From NCBI GenBank assembly GCA_019240175.1, contig JAFAYS010000731.1, positions 1-7,388 of the forward strand: a stretch of 7,388 nt of DNA, written 5' to 3'. Of this stretch, positions 1-5,854 are shown one piece after another; the first letter of the stretch is position 1, and the number at the start of each line of letters is the position of its first letter. The DNA is from Chloroflexota bacterium (GTDB taxonomy: Bacteria; Chloroflexota; Chloroflexia; Chloroflexales; Kallotenuaceae). A program made the position numbers and the translations under genes. Under the pieces are notes generated by a model that saw nothing but the letters and a program-made list of their open reading frames with translations, was not told the origin of the DNA and did not search any database.

Positions 1-93
1 GAAACGGGCGGGACACGTCCGTTGGGGCATAAACTCATCGCGAGATGGGTTGCCCCAAGAAGCCGCCGCGCTTTAGCGCGTGCGGAGTGTCAC
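1..93 (+). mobile_element. Right end of an IS200/IS605-family (IS1341/TnpB-type) element, with the omega-RNA 3' part
   Basis: Two nested structures are visible. Bases 22-29 pair perfectly with 51-58; inside, after a 3-nt bulge, 33-39 pair with 44-50 (one G-U) around a GCGA tetraloop of the GNRA class. A second hairpin pairs 63-66 with 82-85 and 67-71 with 76-80, with one bulged base and loop TTTA. The pattern GAAGCC, GC-rich stem, CTTTAG, GC-rich stem, GGAGTGTCAC is what I know from the right ends of IS1341-type elements, where the 3' end of tnpB overlaps the omega-RNA scaffold. The element boundary should lie near 89-93. The rest of the element lies left of the window, so neither the left end nor an intact TnpB can be confirmed. 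An ordinary structured 3' UTR with a terminator is the alternative. Confidence 0.6.
2..76 (+). CDS. tnpB: C-terminal end of a probable TnpB (partial, enters from the left edge)
   Basis: Frame 2 is open from the left edge and ends with TAG at 74-76. The last residues read DGLPQEAAAL. The stop lies inside the TTTA loop region of the terminal hairpin, as is typical for tnpB genes whose 3' end overlaps the omega-RNA. TnpB is an RNA-guided DNA nuclease of IS200/IS605 and IS607 elements, thought to help retain the element at its donor site. Only 24 residues are visible, with no RuvC motif or zinc finger, so the assignment rests on the surrounding element end and not on the protein. Frame 1 is also open, to a TAG at 103-105, and cannot be excluded, but it would read through the whole hairpin. 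Confidence 0.42.
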   Translation, partial: KRAGHVRWGINSSRDGLPQEAAAL

Positions 94-293
94 CTTTGGT
101 CATAGTTGCGCGCTAACGGCAAATGGTAGTATCCTAAGCGCAGTGCCGCCCCCTAGCACATGCGCAGACGAACCTTCCTATAAACCGATCTCCCCCAGCA
201 TCACACAAGACCGTTCCCTCATCACTGGAAGGAGCGCCGTCTGTTTGATCTGCGCCCCCCATGCCTATTCGACCTTACCCATAAGGAGGAAGC
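94..293. other. Leader region with no recognisable gene
   Basis: About 200 bp separate the insertion-sequence end from the first complete gene. I see no convincing protein. A possible -10 box TATAAA lies at 179-184 and another, TAGTAT, at 127-132, but neither has a good -35 at 16-18 bp, so no promoter is called. The segment ends in a strong ribosome binding site, AAGGAGGA at 283-290, three bases before the ATG at 294. If the left end is a TnpB element, the first 16-20 bases here would be the natural guide segment of its omega-RNA. Confidence 0.5.
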
Positions 294-2231
294 ATGACCA
301 GCGGGACGAACCAGGAGCCGCAGCGTTGGACTCGCGATTACGTTTTTGACATCCTGCGCGAGCTTGGCATTCACTACATCTTTGGTGTACCTGGCACCAA
401 CGAGATTCCGATCATCGACGGCACGGCTTACCCCGAGAACGAGGTTCACTACATCGAGTGCCTGCACGAAAACATCGCGATCGGCGCGGCGATGGGCTCG
501 GCACGCATGACGGGCAAGCCCGGCATTCTGGTGGTGCATGTCACGCCGGGCATTGCCCACAGCATCGGCAATCTGTTCAACGCCTGGCGCTCGCACGTGC
601 CGCTGGTGATCCTGTGCTGCCAGCAGCAGAACGAGCTTGTGACCCAGGAGCCGATTCTTGCCTCGAATCTTGTCGATCTGGCCCGCCAGTACACCAAATG
701 GGCGCACGAGGTCCGCACGCCGGAAGAGCTGCCGCTGGTGCTTCAGCGCGCGTTCAAGGAGGCGATGGCACCGCCGAACGGCCCGGTCTTTATTGCGATC
801 CCGTGGGAATTTACCATGCGCAAGATCGGCGCTGACGACCGGATTCAGGGTGTAACCCAGATTGCGCCGCGCTTTACCGGCGATCCGTCCGCGATCCAGC
901 AGGCCGCGACTCTGCTGGCACAGGCCCAGAATCCGCTGATCATCGCGGGCGACGGCGTGGGCTATGCCAGCGCTTGGCCTGAGATGCAGGAGCTTGCCGA
1001 GCTGCTTGGCGCGCCGGTGTTGCTCCAAACCTTCAGCAGCGTCGCCAATTTCCCCAACGATGATTTTCACTGGCAGGGCGAGCTACCCGGCACCCAGGCG
1101 GGCATGCAGGGCGTGTTCAACGAACACGATGTCGCATTTCTGTGCGGCTTTGGTCCGCAGGCCCAGGTCACCGTATTTAAATACTCAGCTGGCCCGCTGA
1201 TCCCGCCGAACGTCAAGCTGGTTTACCTATCCAATAACACCTGGGACATCGGCAAAAACTACTACGGCGAGGCCGCGATTCTGGGCGACATCAAAGCCAC
1301 GCTGCCGCTGCTCAACGAACAGATCCGCCAGCATCCGCCCGCCGGTGCCGCCGAGCGCAACGACAACCTCAAGCAGCTCGACACACAGCGCCGTGAGCAG
1401 TGGGCGCAGTACGCGGCGGAGGCACTTGAGCAAGATCAGATCTGGGCGGTGACGATCGCCGATGCGCTGCGCGACGAGATCCACGAGCGCGGCCTGGCCA
1501 AACAGTTTGTCTATGTGCACGAGGCCGTCTCCGATCCCGCGCCGTTTCAATATCTCCTGCCGTTCAACACCGAGGCCTCCGCGCCGATCAGCTACTACTG
1601 TGTGGCAGGCGGCTCGCTCGGCTGGTCGCTGCCGGCCTCGCTGGGCATTAAGCTCGAAAGCCAGAGCTGTCAGGGCATCGAGACCCGTCTGGTAGTTGCC
1701 GCGACCGGCGACGGCTCGTCGCTGTTCTACCCGCAGGTCTGGTGGACTGCGGCGCATCGCGGCCTGGGCGTGCTGTATATCATCACGAATAACCACGAGT
1801 ACCACACGCTTCAAATCGGCTTGCAGCAAGTCATCGCCGCGTACGGCTCCGCGCATGGCTATGAGTGGCAGCCGCACACCACCGATCCCGACTATCTGCG
1901 CATTCAGCGCCCGAGCATGGACTTTGTAGCGCTGGCCAAGGCGCTGGGCGGTCAGGATGGCGAGATCGTGCACAATTCCGGCGACGTCAAGGCTGCCGTG
2001 AAGCGCGGCGTCGACTATGTGCTGCAAACCAATCAGTCCTACATTCTGGATATGCGCACAGCGGAGAATACGCCGCCCACGCCGCCAACCCAGACGCCGA
2101 TGCAGGTCGAGGCACGCTATGCCGCGCAGCCACCGCTCGACGTGTTCCACAGGGCCGCGACCAGAGGTATGCAAGCGAACGCAGACGCGGAAACAGCCGT
2201 CGTTCCGGCAAATGTTCCGGTGATTTTCTAG
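294..2231 (+). CDS. Thiamine-diphosphate-dependent 2-oxoacid decarboxylase / carboligase, benzoylformate decarboxylase type
   Basis: This 645-residue cytoplasmic enzyme has the three-domain plan of the ThDP decarboxylase family: an N-terminal pyrimidine-binding domain (about 13-175), a central domain (about 195-345) and a C-terminal pyrophosphate-binding domain (about 385-590). The cofactor glutamate is E59 (LHENIAIGAA). The metal and diphosphate motif starts at GDG 472-474 and ends at NN 499-500. From memory of Pseudomonas benzoylformate decarboxylase, its active-site Ser26, His70 and His281 correspond to T35 (VPGTNEIP), H82 (VVHVTPG) and H259 (DFHWQG). The two histidines are kept and serine is replaced by threonine. 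Such enzymes decarboxylate 2-oxo acids to aldehydes or condense them into acyloins. The protein is over 100 residues longer than classical members (about 530); part of this is a Pro/Ala-rich tail after about 592. The start is fixed by AAGGAGGA three bases upstream. It is probably co-transcribed with the amine oxidase 21 bp downstream. Acetolactate synthase is less likely because the active-site pattern is that of benzoylformate decarboxylase. The substrate is unknown. Confidence 0.88.
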   Translation: MTSGTNQEPQRWTRDYVFDILRELGIHYIFGVPGTNEIPIIDGTAYPENEVHYIECLHENIAIGAAMGSARMTGKPGILVVHVTPGIAHSIGNLFNAWRSHVPLVILCCQQQNELVTQEPILASNLVDLARQYTKWAHEVRTPEELPLVLQRAFKEAMAPPNGPVFIAIPWEFTMRKIGADDRIQGVTQIAPRFTGDPSAIQQAATLLAQAQNPLIIAGDGVGYASAWPEMQELAELLGAPVLLQTFSSVANFPNDDFHWQGELPGTQAGMQGVFNEHDVAFLCGFGPQAQVTVFKYSAGPLIPPNVKLVYLSNNTWDIGKNYYGEAAILGDIKATLPLLNEQIRQHPPAGAAERNDNLKQLDTQRREQWAQYAAEALEQDQIWAVTIADALRDEIHERGLAKQFVYVHEAVSDPAPFQYLLPFNTEASAPISYYCVAGGSLGWSLPASLGIKLESQSCQGIETRLVVAATGDGSSLFYPQVWWTAAHRGLGVLYIITNNHEYHTLQIGLQQVIAAYGSAHGYEWQPHTTDPDYLRIQRPSMDFVALAKALGGQDGEIVHNSGDVKAAVKRGVDYVLQTNQSYILDMRTAENTPPTPPTQTPMQVEARYAAQPPLDVFHRAATRGMQANADAETAVVPANVPVIF

Positions 2232-2252
2232 GCAGTATGGAGGACAAGCGAC

Positions 2253-3854
2253 ATGGCTGACGAAACAATTGATGTAGCGATCATCGGTGGCGGCGTTTCC
2301 GGTGTGTATAGTGCATGGAAGCTGAAGCAGGCCAATCGGGACCAGAAGATTGTTGTCTTCGAGGGCAGCGATCACATCGGCGGGCGGCTACTCTCGGTGC
2401 GGCCCCCGGACATTCGCAATATGGTTGCCGAGCTTGGCGGCATGCGCATTCTGCCGGCGGTACAGCCACGCATCACCGCCCTGATCAAGGCGCTGAACAA
2501 CGCGCTGCCGGCAGATGAGCAGATCGAGCTGTATGAATTTCCCGTGGATCAGCCGCAGAATATCGCGTATCTGCGCGGCGTGTATCTGCGCCTTGCCGAT
2601 TTTAGCAGCGCGCCCGACAAGGTGCCGTACCGCCTCTCGTTTATCGAGCGAGGCAACATGGCGGGCAGCATCATTGTCAACGCAATCGAGCAGATCGTGC
2701 CGGGCATCACAAAGTCTGATCTGACCGAGGAGCAGCGCAGGGAGATGGCCCAGCAGGCGAGCTTCGCGGGCGAGCCGCTCTACAAGCAGGGGTTTTGGAA
2801 TGTGCTGCTGCGCGTGATCAGCGGCGAGGCTTACCAGCTGAGCGTCGACTCCGGCGGCTATAACTCGACGCTGATCAACTGGAACGCTGCCGATGCGATC
2901 CCCTGGTATCTTTCCGACTTCGGAATTAAGCCAGAATACTACGGTTTTACCCGCGGCTTTCAGGAGGTGCCAAAGGGCCTGGCGAGACTCTTTACACAGG
3001 CGGGCGGCGATATTCGCTGCAACACTAAGGTTGATAGTTTCAGCTGGGTTGATGGTGCCTACGAGCTACAGGCGAATGGCTCGACGATCCGTGCCAGCTC
3101 GCTGATTCTGGCGATGCCGCGTCGCTCACTCGATCTGCTGGCCGAACAAAGCCCACCGCTGCAAGATCCGGCGATCCAAACGCTGATCGGCAGCGTCACG
3201 CCGCGACCGCTGTTTAAGCTGTTCACGACCTACAGCAATCCCTGGTGGCTCGCGGCGGGCTATGCCGGTCCCGACGGATTCGTTCCCGTCCAATCAGGCC
3301 GCACGGTCACCGATCTGCCGGTGCGTCAGGTCTACTACTGGCCCACCGACCAGGGCAAGCCCGCCACATCTGACCCAGCGATGCTGCTGGCCAGCTATGA
3401 CGACGGCACCAATATCGGCTTCTGGGATGGCCTACGGCCCAGGCGCAGCGAGGCGTGGCGGCGCGGCGAAACCCACCCGAGGATCGAAAATCCCTTTATT
3501 GGCACGGCTCGCAATACTGAGGACGCCGATCCCGAATGGCTGCGCAACGCCGCGCCGGAGCCGATGGTTGCCGAGGTCGCCCGCCAGCTGGGCACGGTGC
3601 ACGGCCTGACCTACACGCCGCTCGTGCAGAACGCGGCCTTCCGCGACTGGGGCGAAGATCCGTTTGGCGGCGGCTGGAATAGCTGGAATATCGGCGTGAA
3701 AAGCTGGGAAGTCAAGCACCAGATCGTCAAGCCCGACGAGCAGTTCCCACTCTACATCTGCGGCGAGGCCTACTCGGACGCGCAGGGCTGGGTCGAGGGC
3801 GCGCTGCAAACCGCCGATCTGATGCTCGAAAAGTTTATGGCAGCCTCGCGCTAA
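2253..3854 (+). CDS. FAD-dependent L-amino acid oxidase / flavin monoamine oxidase family protein
   Basis: This 533-residue protein begins directly with an FAD-binding Rossmann fold: GGGVSG at 12-17, ribose-binding acid E37 and GGR at 43-45. There is no signal peptide, so it is probably cytoplasmic. LGGMRILP (61-68) matches the segment of L-amino acid oxidases in which an arginine (here R65) binds the substrate carboxylate. K322 in LFKLF corresponds to the lysine near the flavin N5 in the amine oxidase family. The C-terminal FAD motif GEAYSDAQGWVEGAL spans 504-518, with W513 likely lining the substrate pocket. The expected reaction is L-amino acid + O2 + water to 2-oxo acid + NH3 + H2O2. The ATG is preceded by GGAGG at 2239-2243 with nine bases of spacing. 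It lies 21 bp after the thiamine enzyme, which could consume its 2-oxo acid product. The arginine favours an amino acid over a simple amine. The side-chain specificity cannot be read from sequence; RebO/VioA-like or phenylalanine-oxidase-like activity are possibilities. Confidence 0.88.
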   Translation: MADETIDVAIIGGGVSGVYSAWKLKQANRDQKIVVFEGSDHIGGRLLSVRPPDIRNMVAELGGMRILPAVQPRITALIKALNNALPADEQIELYEFPVDQPQNIAYLRGVYLRLADFSSAPDKVPYRLSFIERGNMAGSIIVNAIEQIVPGITKSDLTEEQRREMAQQASFAGEPLYKQGFWNVLLRVISGEAYQLSVDSGGYNSTLINWNAADAIPWYLSDFGIKPEYYGFTRGFQEVPKGLARLFTQAGGDIRCNTKVDSFSWVDGAYELQANGSTIRASSLILAMPRRSLDLLAEQSPPLQDPAIQTLIGSVTPRPLFKLFTTYSNPWWLAAGYAGPDGFVPVQSGRTVTDLPVRQVYYWPTDQGKPATSDPAMLLASYDDGTNIGFWDGLRPRRSEAWRRGETHPRIENPFIGTARNTEDADPEWLRNAAPEPMVAEVARQLGTVHGLTYTPLVQNAAFRDWGEDPFGGGWNSWNIGVKSWEVKHQIVKPDEQFPLYICGEAYSDAQGWVEGALQTADLMLEKFMAASR

Positions 3855-3890
3855 TCGTCGGTTCGGCGTAGATTCAATACATGTCGTCAG

Positions 3891-3915
3891 CGGGCGGGGA
3901 GTTTCCCGCCCGTTT
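3891..3915 (+). terminator. Rho-independent-like terminator after the oxidase gene
   Basis: A perfect 8-bp GC-only stem pairs CGGGCGGG (3891-3898) with CCCGCCCG (3905-3912) around a 6-base loop. It is followed by a short TTT run (3913-3915) before the sequence turns mixed. It lies 36 bp after the oxidase stop. The short T tract makes efficiency uncertain, but stem and position fit the end of the two-gene unit. Confidence 0.75.
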
Positions 3916-3921
3916 CGTGCC

Positions 3922-3954
3922 GCCGAGCACCGCGCTTTAGCCGAGCTACAAAAT
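3922..3954 (+). repeat. 33-bp direct repeat, copy 1
   Basis: Bases 3922-3954 match 4471-4503 at 30 of 33 positions, in the same orientation, with starts 549 bp apart. The central block CGCGCTTTAGCCGAGCTACA is identical in both. Differences are at repeat positions 6 (G/A), 9 (C/T) and 30 (A/C). This copy lies just after the oxidase terminator and just before the AT-rich promoter of the small exported protein. The repeat also holds a small TAGC-CGA-GCTA inverted repeat (3938-3948). Confidence 0.85.
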
Positions 3955-4001
3955 ATCTAAATTAAAAATATTTTGACAATATGAACAGCTGCTGCTAGGA
4001 T
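3950..4001 (+). promoter_or_regulatory. Sigma70-type promoter of the small exported protein, with an AT-rich upstream tract
   Basis: A perfect -35 box TTGACA (3973-3978) is followed by a 17-base spacer and a -10-like TAGGAT (3996-4001), which matches the consensus at four of six positions. Immediately upstream, 3950-3972 is almost pure A/T, resembling an UP element. Transcription should start near 4008, giving a leader of about 25 nt before the ATG at 4032. It is the best promoter in the window and contrasts sharply with the GC-rich surroundings. Confidence 0.75.
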
Positions 4002-4031
4002 AGGTGTCCCACATAACGCAGGAGGTACCCT

Positions 4032-4376
4032 ATGTTCAAACGAACCCCAGCCAAGGATCAGCACCAATCATCACACGAGGCCCAGCCAGCGGAGAACAAC
4101 GTCTCCCGACGCGGCTTCTTGAAACGGCTCTCGCAGATGGGCGCTGCGCTTGGTCTCGGTGTTGCTGGCGTAGCCGCAACCACTACACCAGCCCATGCCT
4201 GCACCCCACCCTACTATGAATACAAGAATGAGTATGGTGCCTGTGGTAGCTGCACCGAGGGCGGCGTGAACAAGCGAGTGCGGCGGCACTATCGCCGAGA
4301 ATGTAAAGGTTGCCCCAGCGGCGAGATATGTGGGTCTTGGGTGCTTGAGAGCCGAACCTGCGTACAGTGTGCCTAA
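4032..4376 (+). CDS. Tat-exported small cysteine-rich protein of unknown function
   Basis: This 114-residue protein has a textbook twin-arginine signal: a polar N-region, SRRGFLK at 25-31, a hydrophobic stretch about 37-50 and a signal peptidase I site AHA|C at 56/57. The mature part would be 58 residues with eight cysteines at 57, 71, 74, 91, 94, 100, 110 and 113, giving three CxxC pairs (CGSC, CKGC, CVQC) plus two single cysteines. A basic block (KRVRRHYRR, 81-89) sits in the middle and a Tyr-rich segment at the start. Tat export normally moves already folded proteins, so a bound metal or cluster, or a disulfide-rich fold, is plausible but inferred. The residue before the cleavage site does not form a lipobox, so a lipoprotein is unlikely. 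The start follows AGGAGGT (4020-4026) by five bases. The gene has its own promoter and terminator and is bracketed by direct repeats, so it need not belong to the upstream enzyme pair. I do not recognise the family. Confidence 0.82.
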   Translation: MFKRTPAKDQHQSSHEAQPAENNVSRRGFLKRLSQMGAALGLGVAGVAATTTPAHACTPPYYEYKNEYGACGSCTEGGVNKRVRRHYRRECKGCPSGEICGSWVLESRTCVQCA

Positions 4377-4400
4377 CGGCCAGACGGCTTAAGCACGGTC

Positions 4401-4433
4401 AGGGATTGATGGCGATCAATCCCTACTCGTTGT
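4401..4433 (+). terminator. Terminator hairpin after the small exported protein gene
   Basis: A perfect 10-bp stem pairs AGGGATTGAT (4401-4410) with ATCAATCCCT (4415-4424) around loop GGCG. It is followed by a weak T-rich stretch, ACTCGTTGTATT. It starts 24 bp after the stop codon. On the opposite strand no T run follows the hairpin, so it serves the plus-strand gene better than the convergent permease operon. Confidence 0.7.
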
Positions 4434-4470
4434 ATTCCTACTTGGTCGCAGCGAATATCAGCCACGATCT

Positions 4471-4503
4471 GCCGAACATCGCGCTTTAGCCGAGCTACAC
4501 AAT
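4471..4503 (+). repeat. 33-bp direct repeat, copy 2
   Basis: This copy matches 3922-3954 at 30 of 33 positions in the same orientation. Its last base is directly next to the stop codon of the convergent permease gene (TAG, 4506-4504 on the minus strand). With copy 1 it brackets the promoter, gene and terminator of the small Tat-exported protein. Its position would also let it act in the 3' end of the permease transcript, but no stable hairpin is obvious there. Confidence 0.85.
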
Positions 4504-5850
4504 CTAATGGCGCAAGGCGAGCCGCGTATATTGCCGCCAGGTTACGCCGCAGCCGAGCGTGAAGATCGCGAGGTAGCCGGCGACCACGACGGCGTACGCT
4601 AGCCAGGTGCCGCTGATCGCGGCGGTCGCGGCGTCGGGGATGATATGCAGCGTCACCTCGCCGATCGCGACCGCGCTATGCAGAATCGCGATCAGCACCG
4701 GCGCGAAGAAAAGCAGCGCAAACTCACCCAGCAGCAGCAGATGGAGACCACGCCGCGACAGACCAATGCGTCGTAGCTGAGCGAATTGCCGGCGATCCTC
4801 GTCGATCTGCGTAAACACCTTGACATACAGCGTGCTGGCCGCCGCGATGAAACACAGGCTGCTCAGAAAAAAGCTCACGAACAGCGCGACCGCCACGATC
4901 TGCACCAGCTCCTGATATTCCGCCGCCGAGGTCGCCGTCTGGCGAATATAGGCCAATGATCCGATCATCACGCCCATCAGCGTCAGCACGCCCGCGCTCA
5001 GCAGCGTCACAACCGTCAGGATGCGCGCATAGTCCAGCACACGATGCGCCAGCCGGCTGGTGATCAGCAAGGCCAGCCACGAAGCCGCGCGTCGCCGCAG
5101 TCGGGTCAGGATCAGCACCAGCGTCTGGCTGAAAAGTACATAGGTGCCGACCGCGCACAGCACCACGATCGGCAGCATACTCGCCGTGCCCAGCACCGCG
5201 TTCGCGCTGACGACCAGCGCCAGGGTATAGGCCACGCCGAGACAGCCCAGCCCCACGATGATGCTTGGCAGCGACAGGCTCGCCGACTGCCGGACGCGCG
5301 TTGTCACCAGCAGCTGCTTGGGCGTGTAGCTGCGCATCCAGCGCGCACTCAGGGCCGCGTCCACCACGAACAGCAGGCCGAAGAAGCCACAGCCGGCGAT
5401 CAGAGCCGACGGCGCAAAAACCACCGGCAGCGGCGGGATACCCAGCAGGCGACTCAGGCCAAAGATCAGGCCGGAGGTTGCCGCCAGACTCAGCAGCACG
5501 CCCAGCACAACCGCGAGCGCCGCCAGGGTCAGGCTTTCGATCCAAATCATAGCCGCCAACTGGCGCGGCGACATGCCCAGCGTCAGCAGCAGGCCAAACT
5601 CATTGCCACGCAGCCGCAGCAAGAAGCGATGGAAAAAGACCACGAAAAACAGCGCGAAGAGCGCCACGCCGATCTGGCCGATCAGCAGCAGCTGTAGCAC
5701 CACATCCGGCAGATCCGCACGGCTCAAATCCGGATGACTCGCGACAAAGCCAAACGTGAAAAAGGTTGCCACCGCGATCGTCGAGGCCAGCAGATAGCCG
5801 ATATAACGGCGTCGATTGCGGTAGATGTTGCGCAGCAAAAGACTCAGCAT
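4504..5850 (-). CDS. FtsX-like ABC transporter permease, BceB type without the large extracellular domain
   Basis: This 448-residue membrane protein has about ten hydrophobic segments near residues 17-37, 50-75, 104-132, 146-168, 195-217, 225-247, 276-300, 316-340, 370-393 and 413-436. The N-terminus (NIYRNRRRYIGYLL, then a conserved HP at 39-40), RGNEFGLLLTLGMS (81-94) and the cytoplasmic segment DRRQFAQLRRIGLS (352-365) resemble BceB-type permeases, which work with a BceA ATPase against cell-wall-active peptides. BceB proteins are usually about 620-660 residues with a roughly 200-residue extracellular domain between helices 7 and 8. Here that loop is only about 15 residues (301-315), so peptide recognition, if any, must work differently. 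The ATG at 5850 is preferred over an in-frame TTG at 5868 because a GAGGAAGG site lies eight bases upstream and the TTG would overlap the ATPase gene. Only 4 bp separate it from the ATPase stop. Confidence 0.85.
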   Translation of the reverse strand: MLSLLLRNIYRNRRRYIGYLLASTIAVATFFTFGFVASHPDLSRADLPDVVLQLLLIGQIGVALFALFFVVFFHRFLLRLRGNEFGLLLTLGMSPRQLAAMIWIESLTLAALAVVLGVLLSLAATSGLIFGLSRLLGIPPLPVVFAPSALIAGCGFFGLLFVVDAALSARWMRSYTPKQLLVTTRVRQSASLSLPSIIVGLGCLGVAYTLALVVSANAVLGTASMLPIVVLCAVGTYVLFSQTLVLILTRLRRRAASWLALLITSRLAHRVLDYARILTVVTLLSAGVLTLMGVMIGSLAYIRQTATSAAEYQELVQIVAVALFVSFFLSSLCFIAAASTLYVKVFTQIDEDRRQFAQLRRIGLSRRGLHLLLLGEFALLFFAPVLIAILHSAVAIGEVTLHIIPDAATAAISGTWLAYAVVVAGYLAIFTLGCGVTWRQYTRLALRH

Positions 5851-5854
5851 CGAT

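Noticed and set aside
22..58. Reading the bulged hairpin as a metabolite riboswitch or SRP-type RNA
   Set aside because: It lacks the conserved core sequences of the riboswitch classes and SRP RNA I know, and it is far from the next gene; the transposon-end explanation accounts for the stop codon and flanking motif.
80..349. Small plus-strand frame in the leader region
   Set aside because: It has no ribosome binding site, overlaps the well-supported start at 294 in another frame, and begins inside the insertion-sequence hairpin.
222..1070. Minus-strand open frame of 282 codons
   Set aside because: It is antisense to the 5' half of the thiamine enzyme and its ribosome binding site; composition is Arg/His-rich and no family is recognisable.
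1227..2375. Long minus-strand open frame of 382 codons
   Set aside because: It lies antisense to the thiamine enzyme with its clear catalytic motifs. The translation is rich in Arg, Ala, His and Val with no domain, and it crosses the gene boundary. It is a shadow of GC-rich codon use.
4071..4289. Minus-strand frame opposite the Tat-exported protein
   Set aside because: It has no ribosome binding site or family, and the sense frame has a full promoter, ribosome binding site and canonical Tat signal.
3922..4503. CRISPR array
   Set aside because: There are only two repeat copies, 549 bp apart, with a gene between them; no regular short spacers.
5044..5697. Plus-strand frame of 217 codons rich in Gln, Arg and His
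   Set aside because: It is the complement of Leu/Ala-rich membrane helices of the permease; the low-complexity composition is a by-product.
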